Part shown: one piece after another, positions 34,496 through 43,003 of the stretch | Layout of the letters: each line of letters opens with the position of its first letter | Numbering within the stretch: position 1 is the first letter of the stretch | NCBI RefSeq assembly: GCF_036226925.1 | Contig: NZ_CP109031.1 | Span: 2,790,001-2,854,000 of the forward strand | Length of the DNA: 64,000 bases | From: Streptomyces sp. NBC_00659 | GTDB taxonomy: Bacteria; Actinomycetota; Actinomycetes; Streptomycetales; Streptomycetaceae | Direction: 5' to 3' | Made by a program: the position numbers and the translations under genes | The notes under the pieces: generated by a model | Databases searched by the model: none | Told to the model about the DNA's origin: nothing | Seen by the model: the letters and a program-made list of their open reading frames with translations, nothing else

Positions 34496-35436
34496 GCGTT
34501 GCTCTCCTCGCGGACCTTGTCCAGCGCCCGCTGGAGGTCTTCGGGGTAGCCGGCCTCGAACTCCACCCACCGGCCGTCCGCGGGGTGCTCGAAGCCGAGA
34601 CGCACCGCGTGCAGCCACTGGCGGGTGAGGCCGAGACGCTTGGAGAGTGTGGGGTCCGCGCCGTAGGTCAGGTCGCCGACGCAGGGGTGGCGGTGGGCGG
34701 ACATGTGGACGCGGATCTGGTGGGTGCGCCCGGTCTCCAGCTTGATGTCGAGCAGGGAGGCGGCACGGAACGCCTCGACCAGGTCGTAGTGCGTGACCGA
34801 GGGCTTGCCCTCGGCGGTGACGGCCCACTTGTAGTCGTGGTTCGGGTGGCGTCCGATGGGCGCGTCGATGGTGCCGCTGGTCGGGTCCGGGTGGCCCTGC
34901 ACGAGCGCGTGGTAGCGCTTGTCGACCGTGCGCTCCTTGAACTGGCGCTTGAGCGAGGTGTACGCGTACTCCGACTTGGCGACCGTCATCAGGCCGGAGG
35001 TGCCCACGTCCAGGCGGTGGACGATGCCCTGGCGCTCGGCGGCGCCGGAGGTCGAGATGCGGTAGCCGGCGGCCGCGAGGCCGCCGATGACGGTGGGGCC
35101 GGACCAGCCGGGGCTGGGGTGCGCGGCCACGCCGACGGGCTTGACGATCACGAGAACGTCGTCGTCGTCGTAGACGATCTCCATGCCCTCGACAGGCTCG
35201 GCGACGATCTGTACGGGCGCGGGGGCCCCGGGCATCTCGACCTCGAGCCAGGCGCCGCCGTGCACGCGCTCGGACTTGCCGACCACCGAGCCGTCGACCG
35301 TGACCTTCCCCGCCGCGGCGAGTTCTGCGGCCTTGGTACGGGAGAAGCCCAGCATGCGGGAGATGGCGGCGTCGACGCGCTCGCCCTCAAGGCCGTCGGG
35401 CACGGGCAGGGTGCGGATCTCGGGAACGGTGCTCAC
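34492..35436 (-). CDS. RluD-family pseudouridine synthase
   Basis: 314 aa from a GTG at 35436. An S4 RNA-binding domain (about 15-75: [21 protein letters not shown]) precedes the RluA/RluD catalytic domain with [17 protein letters not shown] (catalytic Asp), [16 protein letters not shown] and [11 protein letters not shown]. It isomerises uridines in rRNA, probably the helix-69 positions served by RluD, though the exact sites cannot be read from sequence. Downstream of lspA but separated by a very strong hairpin. Confidence 0.92.
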   Translation of the reverse strand: MSTVPEIRTLPVPDGLEGERVDAAISRMLGFSRTKAAELAAAGKVTVDGSVVGKSERVHGGAWLEVEMPGAPAPVQIVAEPVEGMEIVYDDDDVLVIVKPVGVAAHPSPGWSGPTVIGGLAAAGYRISTSGAAERQGIVHRLDVGTSGLMTVAKSEYAYTSLKRQFKERTVDKRYHALVQGHPDPTSGTIDAPIGRHPNHDYKWAVTAEGKPSVTHYDLVEAFRAASLLDIKLETGRTHQIRVHMSAHRHPCVGDLTYGADPTLSKRLGLTRQWLHAVRLGFEHPADGRWVEFEAGYPEDLQRALDKVREESNA

Positions 35437-35507
35437 CCGTCGAGTATGCCGGACGGCTCGGACACCGCCGGACCACTGTCCGAACGCCAGTGCCCGGCCG
35501 GGGCCGT

Positions 35508-35556
35508 CCCGAGTCCGTCGTACGGACCGTGGGACGGTCCGTACGACGGACTCGGG
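35508..35556. terminator. Perfect 23-bp hairpin after lspA
   Basis: The arms 35508-35530 and 35534-35556 are exact complements over 23 bp with only a GGG loop. It lies 8 bp past the lspA stop codon (minus strand) and ~70 bp before the rluD-type start, so it should end or attenuate the lspA transcript. Its inner part contains GTACGGAC-type repeats. Confidence 0.8.
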
Positions 35557-35563
35557 GCGGGTC

Positions 35564-36187
35564 TCAGTCCTTGTGGACCGTGCCGTCCGGGTCCAGGCCC
35601 CGGAAGGACAGCAGCACGATCAGGATGCCGCCGCAGACGATCGCCGAGTCGGCGAGGTTGAAGACGGCGAAGTGCTTGGGTGCGATGAAGTCCACGACCG
35701 CGCCCTCGAAGACGCCGGGCGAGCGGAAGACCCGGTCGGTCAGGTTGCCGAGCGCGCCGCCCAGCAGCAGGCCGAGCGCGATGGCCCACGGCACGCTGTA
35801 GAGCTTGCGGGCGAGCCGCGCGATGACGACGATCACCGCCGCCGCGATCACCGTGAAGATGATCGTGAAGGCCTGGCCGAAGCCGAAGGCGGCGCCCGCG
35901 TTGCGGATCGCCTCGAACTTCAGCCAGTCCCCGAGGATGTCGATCGAGTCGTGGTGCTCCAGCTTCGCCACCACGATCATCTTGCTGACGAGATCGAGGG
36001 CGTACGCCAGTACGGCCACCGTGAAGAGCACGGCGATCCTGCGCTTGCCCCTGGGCCGCTCGGCCGGGGCCGGCGCGTCGGCGCCGGTCCGGTCGCCGGA
36101 CGCCGCGTTCCCGCCGGACTGCTCCGGTTCGGCCCCCGCCGCCCCCGGAATGTCCGGCGTACCGATGATGCGCTCCGCCTCTGCCAC
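35564..36187 (-). CDS. lspA: Lipoprotein signal peptidase LspA
   Basis: 207 aa from a GTG at 36187. An unusually long, Ala/Pro-rich cytoplasmic N-terminus (~48 residues) precedes four membrane segments. Family motifs: [51 protein letters not shown] with the two catalytic aspartates. It cleaves the signal peptide of prolipoproteins after lipidation, on the outer face of the plasma membrane. Confidence 0.96.
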   Translation of the reverse strand: MAEAERIIGTPDIPGAAGAEPEQSGGNAASGDRTGADAPAPAERPRGKRRIAVLFTVAVLAYALDLVSKMIVVAKLEHHDSIDILGDWLKFEAIRNAGAAFGFGQAFTIIFTVIAAAVIVVIARLARKLYSVPWAIALGLLLGGALGNLTDRVFRSPGVFEGAVVDFIAPKHFAVFNLADSAIVCGGILIVLLSFRGLDPDGTVHKD

Positions 36188-36311
36188 GTGAGTGAGTCCC
36201 TCGACCTAGGTTCCTGACTGAGGACGAGGGTACGTCACACGCTCGCGGGCCCATGTGCTCAGGATCACTCCCGGCCGCGAGGCGGTCGCGCTCCCGTGCG
36301 GCGCCCCGGGC

Positions 36312-37160
36312 TCAGTGCCTGCGTTCCTGCTTCTGCTTGCACTCGACGCACAGGGTGGCGCGCGGAAAGGCCTGCATACGGGCCTTCCCGATGGGGTTGC
36401 CGCAGTTCTCGCAGAGCCCGTAGGTGCCCGCGTCGAGGCGGTCCAGGGCGTGCTCGGTCTGTTCCAGCGTTTCGCGCGCGTTCGAGTTGAGCGCCATCTC
36501 GTGCTCGCGCGTGATGTTCTTCGTACCGGTGTCCGCCTGGTCGTCGCCCGCGCCGTCGCCGGAGTCCCGCATCAGGCCCGCGAGAGCCTCCTCGGACGAA
36601 GAGATCTCGGTGCGCAGCCGCAGCACCTCCGACTGGAGCTCCGCGCGGGCCGCACCGACCTCCTCCGGTGTCCAGGGGTCCTCTCCCGGCCGCACCGCGA
36701 GCTCTCCGGGCTCCACCGCGGCGATCCTCGCCTTCGGTACCGCGGTGGCCTTCTTCGCGGCCGTGGCCGCGCCACGGGTCTTCTTCGCAACCACCGTCGT
36801 GGCTCCCGTCGTCTTCGCGGCCTCGGCCGCGCCCTGGGCCGCCGAAGCGGCGGTCTTCCTGGCCGTACCGGTGCTCTTCCTCGCCGTGCCCGTGCTCTTC
36901 CTCGCCGCGGAGGCTGCGGAGGCCGCCGATTTCCCGGACGCGGACTTTCCCGCCGTCGCCGCCTTCCTCACCGTGGTCTTCCCGCCGGCCGTCTTCTTGG
37001 CGGCGGCCTTGGCGGACGCGGTCCCCGAGGAGGCCGCCTTCGTCCCGGCCGTCTTCGCGGAGGCCGCCCGCGCGTCCTTCTTCCCGCCCGGGTCCTTGGC
37101 CGCCGCACTCGTGGATCTGCCCGACGCCGACTGCTGTACGGCGGTCTTCTTCGCCACCAT
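36312..37160 (-). CDS. DksA/TraR zinc-finger protein with histone-H1-like N-terminal tail
   Basis: 282 aa; ATG at 37160 with GAAGGGG ~7 nt upstream. Residues 1 to ~150 are Lys/Ala/Ser/Thr-rich with repeated KSTGTARK and AKKTAGGK units like the tails of eukaryotic H1 and bacterial Hc1/HupB-C. Residues ~165-282 are a DksA-like coiled coil (EEVGAARAELQSEVLRLRTE) and a C4 zinc finger: Cys250, Cys253, Cys271 and Cys274 in CENCGNP and CVECK. DksA proteins act through the secondary channel of RNA polymerase; the basic tail suggests DNA or RNA binding too. Its role in stringent control here is inference. Confidence 0.85.
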   Translation of the reverse strand: MVAKKTAVQQSASGRSTSAAAKDPGGKKDARAASAKTAGTKAASSGTASAKAAAKKTAGGKTTVRKAATAGKSASGKSAASAASAARKSTGTARKSTGTARKTAASAAQGAAEAAKTTGATTVVAKKTRGAATAAKKATAVPKARIAAVEPGELAVRPGEDPWTPEEVGAARAELQSEVLRLRTEISSSEEALAGLMRDSGDGAGDDQADTGTKNITREHEMALNSNARETLEQTEHALDRLDAGTYGLCENCGNPIGKARMQAFPRATLCVECKQKQERRH

Positions 37161-37173
37161 GGCCGCGGCCCCT

Positions 37174-37186
37174 TCACATATTGTGA
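37174..37186. promoter_or_regulatory. 13-bp palindrome at the ribosome site of the DksA-like gene
   Basis: TCACATATTGTGA, an exact 5-3-5 inverted repeat, lies 13 bp before the start codon and next to the GAAGGGG ribosome site of the minus-strand DksA-like gene. It may be an operator or affect translation. The surrounding 37174-37220 is A/T-rich and probably holds the promoter. Confidence 0.4.
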
Positions 37187-37435
37187 TCTTGCTCGCGAAT
37201 CGTGCTGGGACGATAAATCGACTTCCGGCCCGCGGCAACGGGGCCTGCCCACGATTCGCCCGCCACGCGAGCCCCGCGCGGCGAGTCTGCCTGCGTTGTG
37301 CCCAGCTCCCCGCCGGGTAATCCGCCGGGACCGGCGTCCCGGGATCCGGACGCGCGCACGTCGCCATTCGGGTCACCGCGCGGGCCAAGGCGGCGACCGG
37401 GAAAACCGGTCGGCCGCCGTCCCCGGGGCGCCGTA

Positions 37436-37742
37436 CACTGGGCGCAGCGAGAAGCGTGGATGGGGACGAGTAGCGGCGTACGCGGCCAGGAGCGACCCGG
37501 GGACGGTGGAAGCCCGGGGGCGAGCGCGACGCGAACATCACCCCGGAGCCGCCGGAAGAACACCCCTGAGGGGCCAGTAGACCCGGCATCGCGACCCCAA
37601 TGAGGGGGCTCACCGACACGAACGGCGCGTCGGAGGGCCAAGGAGGGTGGTACCGCGGGAGCGCGCCGCACACGGCGTCCGTAGCAACACGGCTCTCGTC
37701 CCTCCGACGGAAGGCAGAAAGTCCGTTGGAGGAAGCTCGCCG
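37436..37742 (+). ncRNA. T-box leader of ileS, translational type
   Basis: The ~300-nt region before ileS holds the T-box core AGGAGGGTGGTACCGCGG (37641-37658) with the bulge UGGU (37648-37651), which would pair with the ACCA end of uncharged tRNA-Ile. A candidate specifier AUC followed by A is at 37537-37540. CCCTCCGACGG (37700-37710) can pair upstream with CGTCGGAGGG (37628-37637) or downstream with CCGTTGGAGG (37723-37732), which contains the ileS Shine-Dalgarno. When tRNA holds the first helix, the ribosome site is freed. No terminator is needed, so control is translational, as known for actinobacterial ileS T-boxes. Confidence 0.9.
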
Positions 37743-40700
37743 ATGACAGCGCCGACGTACCGCCAGGTGCCCGCCCAGGTCGACCTGCCCGCCCTCGAGC
37801 ACGCCGTGCTCGACTTCTGGCGTGAGCAGAAGATCTTCGCCAAGAGCCTCGAGCAGTCCGAGGGCCGGCCGGAGTGGGTGTTCTACGAAGGTCCGCCCAC
37901 CGCCAATGGCATGCCGGGCGCCCACCACATCGAAGCGCGCGTCTTCAAGGACGTCTTCCCGCGCTTCCGCACCATGCGCGGCTATCACGTGGCCCGCAAG
38001 GCCGGCTGGGACTGCCACGGCCTGCCGGTCGAGCTGGCGGTCGAGAAGGAGCTCGGCTTCACCGGCAAGCAGGACATCGAGGCGTTCGGCATCGCCGAGT
38101 TCAACGACCGGTGCCGCGAGTCCGTGACCCGTCACACCGACGCGTTCACCGAGCTGACGAACCGCATGGGCTACTGGGTCGACCTCGACGACGCCTACCG
38201 GACCATGGACCCCGAGTACATCGAGTCCGTGTGGTGGTCGCTCAAGGAGATCTTCGACAAGGGCCTGCTGGTCCAGGACTACCGCGTGGCGCCCTGGTGC
38301 CCGCGCGACGAGACGGGCCTGTCGGACCACGAGCTGGCCCAGGGCTACGAGACGATCGTCGACCCCTCCGTGTACGTCCGTTTCCCGCTCACCTCCGGTC
38401 CGCTGGCCGGCCGTGCCTCGCTCCTGGTGTGGACGACCACCCCGTGGACGCTGGTGTCCAACACCGCGGTCGCCGCCCACCCGGGTGTCACCTATGTCGT
38501 CGTGACGAACGGCGAGGAGCAGCTCGTCGTCGCGCAGCCGCTCGTGGAGAAGGCGCTCGGCGAGGGCTGGGAGGCCACGGGCGAGTCCTTCACGGGTGCC
38601 GAGATGGAGCGCTGGACGTATCAACGTCCGTTCGAGCTCGTCGAGTTCCCCGAGCCCGCCCACTTCGTCGTCAACGCCGAGTACGTGACGACCGAGGACG
38701 GTACGGGTCTGGTCCACCAGTCCCCCGCCTTCGGCGAGGACGACCTCAAGGTCTGCCGCTCGTACGGCCTTCCGGTCGTGAACCCGATCCGCCCGAACGG
38801 CACCTTCGAGGAGAGCGTCCCGCTCGTGGGCGGCGTCTTCTTCAAGAAGGCGGACGAAAAGCTCACCGAGGACCTCCAGAACCGCGGCCTGCTCTTCAAG
38901 CACGTGCCGTACGAGCACAGTTACCCGCACTGCTGGCGCTGCCACACCGCGCTCCTGTACTACGCGCAGCCCTCCTGGTACATCCGCACCACGGCCGTCA
39001 AGGACCGTCTCCTGGAGGAGAACGAGGGCACCAACTGGTTCCCGGAGTCCGTCAAGCACGGCCGCTTCGGCGACTGGCTGAACAACAACATCGACTGGGC
39101 ACTCTCGCGCAGCCGTTACTGGGGCACCCCGCTGCCGCTGTGGACCTGCGAGGAGGGCCACCTCACCTGTGTCGGCTCGCGCGCGGAACTGTCCGAGCTG
39201 ACCGGCACCGACCAGTCGGAACTCGACCCGCACCGCCCGTACATCGACGCGGTGACCTTCCCGTGCCCGCAAGGCGGCTGCGGCCTGACGGCGACCCGCG
39301 TCCCCGAGGTCATCGACGCCTGGTACGACTCGGGTTCGATGCCGTTCGCGCAGTGGGGCTACCCGTACAAGAACAAGGAGATCTTCGAGAGCCGCTACCC
39401 GGCGCAGTTCATCTCCGAGGCCATCGACCAGACACGCGGCTGGTTCTACACGCTGATGGCGGTCGGCACCCTGGTGTTCGACAAGTCCTCGTACGAGAAC
39501 GTCGTGTGCCTCGGCCACATCCTCGCCGAGGACGGCCGCAAGATGTCCAAGCACCTGGGCAACATCCTCCAGCCGATCCCGCTGATGGACCAGCACGGGG
39601 CCGACGCCGTGCGGTGGTTCATGGCGGCCGGCGGCTCCCCGTGGTCGGCCCGGCGCGTGGGCCACGGCACGATCCAGGAGGTCGTCCGCAAGACGCTCCT
39701 CACCTACTGGAACACCGTCGCCTTCCAGGCGCTGTACGCCCGCACCAGCGACTGGGCGCCCAGCGAGGCCGATCCGGCCCCGGCGGACCGTCCGGTCCTG
39801 GACCGCTGGCTGCTCTCCGAACTCCACGCGCTCACCGACCAGGTGACGCAGGCTCTGGAGGCGTACGACACCCAGCGCGCCGGAAAGCTCCTGTCGGCGT
39901 TCGTCGACGACCTCTCGAACTGGTACGTGCGCCGCTCCCGCCGCCGCTTCTGGCAGGGCGACAAGGCCGCGCTGCGCACGCTGCACGAGGTCGTGGAGAC
40001 CGTCACGCGGCTGATGGCCCCGCTGACGCCGTTCATCACCGAGCGCGTCTGGCAGGACCTGGTCGTCCCGGTCTCCCCGGACGCCCCCGAGTCCGTGCAC
40101 CTGTCGACCTGGCCGGAGGCGGACCTGTCCGTCATCGACCCGGAGCTGTCGCGCCAGATGGTGCTGGTGCGCCGTCTCGTCGAGCTCGGCCGGGCCACGC
40201 GCGCGGAGTCGGGCGTCAAGACCCGTCAGCCGCTGTCCCGCGCGCTGATCGCCGCGACCGGCTTCGGGACCCTCGACCCCGAACTGCACGCGCAGATCAC
40301 CGAGGAGCTGAATGTGAGTTCACTCGCCTCGCTCTCCGAGGTCGGCGGCTCACTGGTCGACACCACGGCCAAGGCGAACTTCCGCGCGCTGGGCAAGCGC
40401 TTCGGCAAGGGCGTCCAGGATGTGGCGAAGGCCATCGCCGGGACCGATGCCGCCGCCCTGTCCCTCGCCCTGCGCGAGGGCAACGCGTCGGTCGAGGTCG
40501 GCGGCGAGACCGTGACCCTGGCCCCGGACGAGGTCATCATCACGGAGACCCCCCGCGAGGGCTGGTCGGTGGCCTCCGACTCCGGCGCGACCGTCGCGCT
40601 CGACCTGGAGATCACCGAGGAGCTGCGGCAGGCGGGCCTCGCCCGTGACGCGATCCGGCTGATCCAGGAGGCCCGCAAGAACAGCGGCCTCGACGTCGCC

Positions 40701-40886
40701 GACCGCATCGCGCTCCGCTGGACCTCCACGGACCCGGCGGTCGTCGCGGCTCTCGGCGAGCACGCCGGTCTCATCGCCGACGAGGTCCTCGCCACGGACT
40801 TCGCGCAGGGAGAGGCCGACGACACCTACGGGGAGCCGTTCACCGACGAGGGCCTGTCCCTGGTGTTCCGCCTCCGCAAGGCGTGA
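37743..40886 (+). CDS. ileS: Isoleucyl-tRNA synthetase IleS
   Basis: 1047 aa class-Ia synthetase; ATG at 37743 with GGAGG 10 nt upstream. The HIGH-type motif is in GMPGAHHIEARVFKD, WYIRTTAVKD and the editing domain (LVWTTTPWTLVSNTAVAAHP) follow, and the KMSKS motif is DGRKMSKHLGN. The length and sequence style match the eukaryote-like IleRS type, known in actinobacteria and less sensitive to mupirocin; that resistance is inference here. Regulated by the T-box leader just upstream. Followed by a 20-bp hairpin. Confidence 0.97.
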   Translation: MTAPTYRQVPAQVDLPALEHAVLDFWREQKIFAKSLEQSEGRPEWVFYEGPPTANGMPGAHHIEARVFKDVFPRFRTMRGYHVARKAGWDCHGLPVELAVEKELGFTGKQDIEAFGIAEFNDRCRESVTRHTDAFTELTNRMGYWVDLDDAYRTMDPEYIESVWWSLKEIFDKGLLVQDYRVAPWCPRDETGLSDHELAQGYETIVDPSVYVRFPLTSGPLAGRASLLVWTTTPWTLVSNTAVAAHPGVTYVVVTNGEEQLVVAQPLVEKALGEGWEATGESFTGAEMERWTYQRPFELVEFPEPAHFVVNAEYVTTEDGTGLVHQSPAFGEDDLKVCRSYGLPVVNPIRPNGTFEESVPLVGGVFFKKADEKLTEDLQNRGLLFKHVPYEHSYPHCWRCHTALLYYAQPSWYIRTTAVKDRLLEENEGTNWFPESVKHGRFGDWLNNNIDWALSRSRYWGTPLPLWTCEEGHLTCVGSRAELSELTGTDQSELDPHRPYIDAVTFPCPQGGCGLTATRVPEVIDAWYDSGSMPFAQWGYPYKNKEIFESRYPAQFISEAIDQTRGWFYTLMAVGTLVFDKSSYENVVCLGHILAEDGRKMSKHLGNILQPIPLMDQHGADAVRWFMAAGGSPWSARRVGHGTIQEVVRKTLLTYWNTVAFQALYARTSDWAPSEADPAPADRPVLDRWLLSELHALTDQVTQALEAYDTQRAGKLLSAFVDDLSNWYVRRSRRRFWQGDKAALRTLHEVVETVTRLMAPLTPFITERVWQDLVVPVSPDAPESVHLSTWPEADLSVIDPELSRQMVLVRRLVELGRATRAESGVKTRQPLSRALIAATGFGTLDPELHAQITEELNVSSLASLSEVGGSLVDTTAKANFRALGKRFGKGVQDVAKAIAGTDAAALSLALREGNASVEVGGETVTLAPDEVIITETPREGWSVASDSGATVALDLEITEELRQAGLARDAIRLIQEARKNSGLDVADRIALRWTSTDPAVVAALGEHAGLIADEVLATDFAQGEADDTYGEPFTDEGLSLVFRLRKA

Positions 40887-40908
40887 CGAGGACGCCACAC
40901 CCGTAGTC

Positions 40909-40950
40909 AAGGCCCGGGGCCACCAGGACATCCTGGTGGCCCCGGGCCTT
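40909..40950. terminator. Perfect 20-bp hairpin after ileS
   Basis: The arms 40909-40928 and 40931-40950 are exact complements with a 2-nt loop (CA), 23 bp past the ileS stop codon. Confidence 0.8.
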
Positions 40951-41105
40951 CGGCGTGACGCCCGCCTCCCCACGCCCCGCCCCGGGCCCTCGGCGTCACA
41001 GCCGGCTCCCCACGCCCTGCCCTCAGGCCTTCGGCGTAACGGCCCTCCTCCCCGCTCCCGGCCTCGGGCCCTCGGTTCAACGCGCCGCCGTACCCCGGCG
41101 TCGCG
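40944..41105. repeat. Degenerate 40-41-bp tandem repeats between ileS and divIVA
   Basis: Four diverged copies start at about 40944, 40984, 41025 and 41066. Each opens with GGGCCYTCGGCGT-like sequence followed by ACGCCCGCCTCCCCACGCC-like sequence. The first copy begins inside the right arm of the ileS terminator. The whole 395-bp ileS-divIVA gap (40887-41281) holds only this array and the two flanking terminators; no gene was seen. Confidence 0.65.
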
Positions 41106-41208
41106 AGCGGCCCGTACAGGGCGTCCGGGCCCCGCGGGCCGCCGATGGACCCGCGCACTCCTACCAGCGCCTCCTGGCCCCCGCACAAGCCTTTGACGGG
41201 CACGCAAA

Positions 41209-41246
41209 AGGGCGGGGCCCCCGGATCTCTCCGGGGGCCCCGCCCT
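41209..41246 (-). terminator. Intrinsic terminator of divIVA
   Basis: AGGGCGGGGCCCCCGGA (41209-41225) and TCCGGGGGCCCCGCCCT (41230-41246) form a perfect 17-bp stem with a 4-nt loop. Read on the minus strand it is followed by TTTT, a classical terminator, 35 bp after the divIVA stop codon. Confidence 0.88.
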
Positions 41247-41281
41247 GAATGCCGCCGACGCCTAAGGCGTTCCGGTGGCCG

Positions 41282-42607
41282 TCAGTTGTCGTCCTCGTCG
41301 ATGAGGAACCCGCGCATCGGCGAGGGCGCCTGCTGCATCGGCGACGGGCCCTGGGGCCGCACCGGAGCCATCGGCTGGGTCATCGCGGGCGACATCTGCT
41401 GCTGCCCGCCGTAGGACGGTCCCCCCTGCGACGGCCCGCCCATGCCCGGGTTGCCGCCGTAGGACGGCGCACCGGCACCCGCGGGAGCCATCGACGGCGC
41501 GGAGGCCGCCGGCAGCGACGCGGCGGCCGGGGTGCGCGGCGGAGCGAGCGAGTCGTCCGCCTGCGTCTCCAGCTGGCGCAGCTGCGACTCCAGGTAGGAC
41601 TTCAGACGCGTGCGGTACTCGCGCTCGAAGCCGCGCAGGTCCTCGACCTTGCGCTCCAGCGTGGCGCGGGCGGACTCCAGGGAGCCCATCGCGACGCGGT
41701 GCTTCTCCTGCGCGTCCCGCTCCAGGGCGTCGGCCTTGGCACGGGCGTCGCGCTCCAGACCCTCGGCGCGGCTGCGGGCCTCACCGACGATCTTGTTGGC
41801 CTCGGAGCGCGCCTCGGCGATCGCCTGGTCGGCGGTCTGCTGAGCCAGCGAGAGGACACGCGCGGCGCTGTCGCCACCGGGGCCCTGCTGCGGCATCTGC
41901 TGACCGGGACCGCCCATCGGACCGCCCATGGGGCCACCCATCGGACCGCCCATGGGACCGCCCATGGGGCCACCCATCTGCTGCATCTGGCCGGGACCCT
42001 GGCCCATCGGGCCACCCATCTGCTGCATCTGGCCGGGACCCTGGCCCATCGGGCCACCCATCTGCTGCATCTGGCCGGGACCCTGGCCCATGGGGCCGCC
42101 CTGACCCATCGGGCCCTGACCCATCGGGCCGCCCTGGCCCATCGGACCCTGGCCCATCGGACCCTGACCCATCGGGCCGCCCTGGCCCATCGGACCCTGA
42201 CCCATGGGGCCCTGACCCTGCGGGCCGCCCTGGCCACTGGGGCCCGCGGGCAGCGCAGGAGCACCGCTCGGCAGCTGAGGCGGACCACCCATGGGGCCGC
42301 CCATGCCCTGCGGCGGACCTGATATTCCGGCGGGCACAGGAGCGCCGGGCCCTCGCATACCCTGCGGCGGGCCCTGCTGGTCCTGCTGCTCGGGCGGCTT
42401 GCGCATACCCTGCTGCTGCTGGTTCTGCGCGGCCGCGCGCGTGGCGGCGGCCAGCTTGGCGCGCAGGTCCTCGTTCTCGCGGAGCAGGCGAGTCAGTTCG
42501 GCTTCGACCTCGTCGAGGAAGGCATCGACCTCGTCCTCGTCATAGCCTTCTCGGAGGCGGACGGTCGTGAACTGTTTGTTCCGCACGTCCTCGGGGGTCA
42601 ACGGCAT
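41282..42607 (-). CDS. divIVA: DivIVA polar growth / cell-division scaffold protein
   Basis: 441 aa; ATG at 42607 with GAGGTGA upstream. The membrane-binding N-terminus ([20 protein letters not shown], then [14 protein letters not shown]) is followed by a short coiled coil, then a long Gly/Pro/Met/Gln-rich insert (about residues 68-235) built of GPMGQG and GPGQMQQMG units. A second coiled coil (about 245-345, [22 protein letters not shown] onward) and a Gly/Pro-rich tail ending GFLIDEDDN follow. It marks hyphal tips and recruits the wall-growth machinery in Streptomyces. The insert carries exact DNA repeats, listed separately. Confidence 0.96.
   Translation of the reverse strand: MPLTPEDVRNKQFTTVRLREGYDEDEVDAFLDEVEAELTRLLRENEDLRAKLAAATRAAAQNQQQQGMRKPPEQQDQQGPPQGMRGPGAPVPAGISGPPQGMGGPMGGPPQLPSGAPALPAGPSGQGGPQGQGPMGQGPMGQGGPMGQGPMGQGPMGQGGPMGQGPMGQGGPMGQGPGQMQQMGGPMGQGPGQMQQMGGPMGQGPGQMQQMGGPMGGPMGGPMGGPMGGPMGGPGQQMPQQGPGGDSAARVLSLAQQTADQAIAEARSEANKIVGEARSRAEGLERDARAKADALERDAQEKHRVAMGSLESARATLERKVEDLRGFEREYRTRLKSYLESQLRQLETQADDSLAPPRTPAAASLPAASAPSMAPAGAGAPSYGGNPGMGGPSQGGPSYGGQQQMSPAMTQPMAPVRPQGPSPMQQAPSPMRGFLIDEDDN
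41970..42095. repeat. Three 42-bp tandem repeats inside divIVA
   Basis: A 42-bp unit starting CCACCCATCTGCTGCATCTG begins at 41970, 42012 and 42054; copies one and two are identical and the third differs only at its end. It encodes the 14-residue unit [14 protein letters not shown] three times. Shorter GPMGG and GPMGQG codon repeats flank it (41910-41969, 42096-42230), so this region should be prone to length change. Confidence 0.92.
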
Positions 42608-42662
42608 CTCTTCACCTCAACGTAGTCGTCGGCATTCGGCAAGACCGTATCGTTCACATCGC

Positions 42663-42950
42663 TCACATCACGCTCTGCGCAAGTCTGATCAAGATGAAAA
42701 CGATGATCATCAGCACGAAGAAGGACAGGTCAAGCGCCACGCCCCCGAGACGCAGCGGCGGAATGAACCGCCGCAGAAGCTTGAGCGGTGGATCGGTGAC
42801 AGTGTAGGTGGCCTCCAGAACGACCACCATCGGCTTGCCGGGTTGCCATGAGCGGGCGAACTGGAAGACGTAGTCCATGACCAACCGGAAAATCAGCACG
42901 ATGAGGAAGCACATCAGCGCGATGTAGAAGACCTGCCCGACCACGCTCAT
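42663..42950 (-). CDS. ylmG: YggT/YlmG family membrane protein
   Basis: 95 aa with two membrane segments (VFYIALMCFLIVLIFRLVMDYVF and LDLSFFVLMIIVFILIRLAQ) and the family core TDPPLKLLRRFIPPLRLGG between them. YggT/YlmG proteins sit beside sepF and divIVA in Gram-positive bacteria and are linked to division and osmotic tolerance, with no known biochemical activity. 53 bp downstream of sepF on the same strand. Confidence 0.92.
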   Translation of the reverse strand: MSVVGQVFYIALMCFLIVLIFRLVMDYVFQFARSWQPGKPMVVVLEATYTVTDPPLKLLRRFIPPLRLGGVALDLSFFVLMIIVFILIRLAQSVM

Positions 42951-43003
42951 GATCCGTGCTTCCCTCTCCCCTGTTTTCCATACGGTGTTCCCGGTCCTGC
43001 GTC

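Noticed and set aside
37161..40289. A long minus-strand frame covering ileS in continuation with the DksA-like gene
   Set aside because: The upstream part is antisense to ileS. The real DksA-like protein starts at 37160 with its own ribosome site.
41970..42095. Possible CRISPR-like array of 42-bp repeats
   Set aside because: The repeats are contiguous without spacers and encode in-frame Gly-Pro-Met-Gln units of DivIVA.
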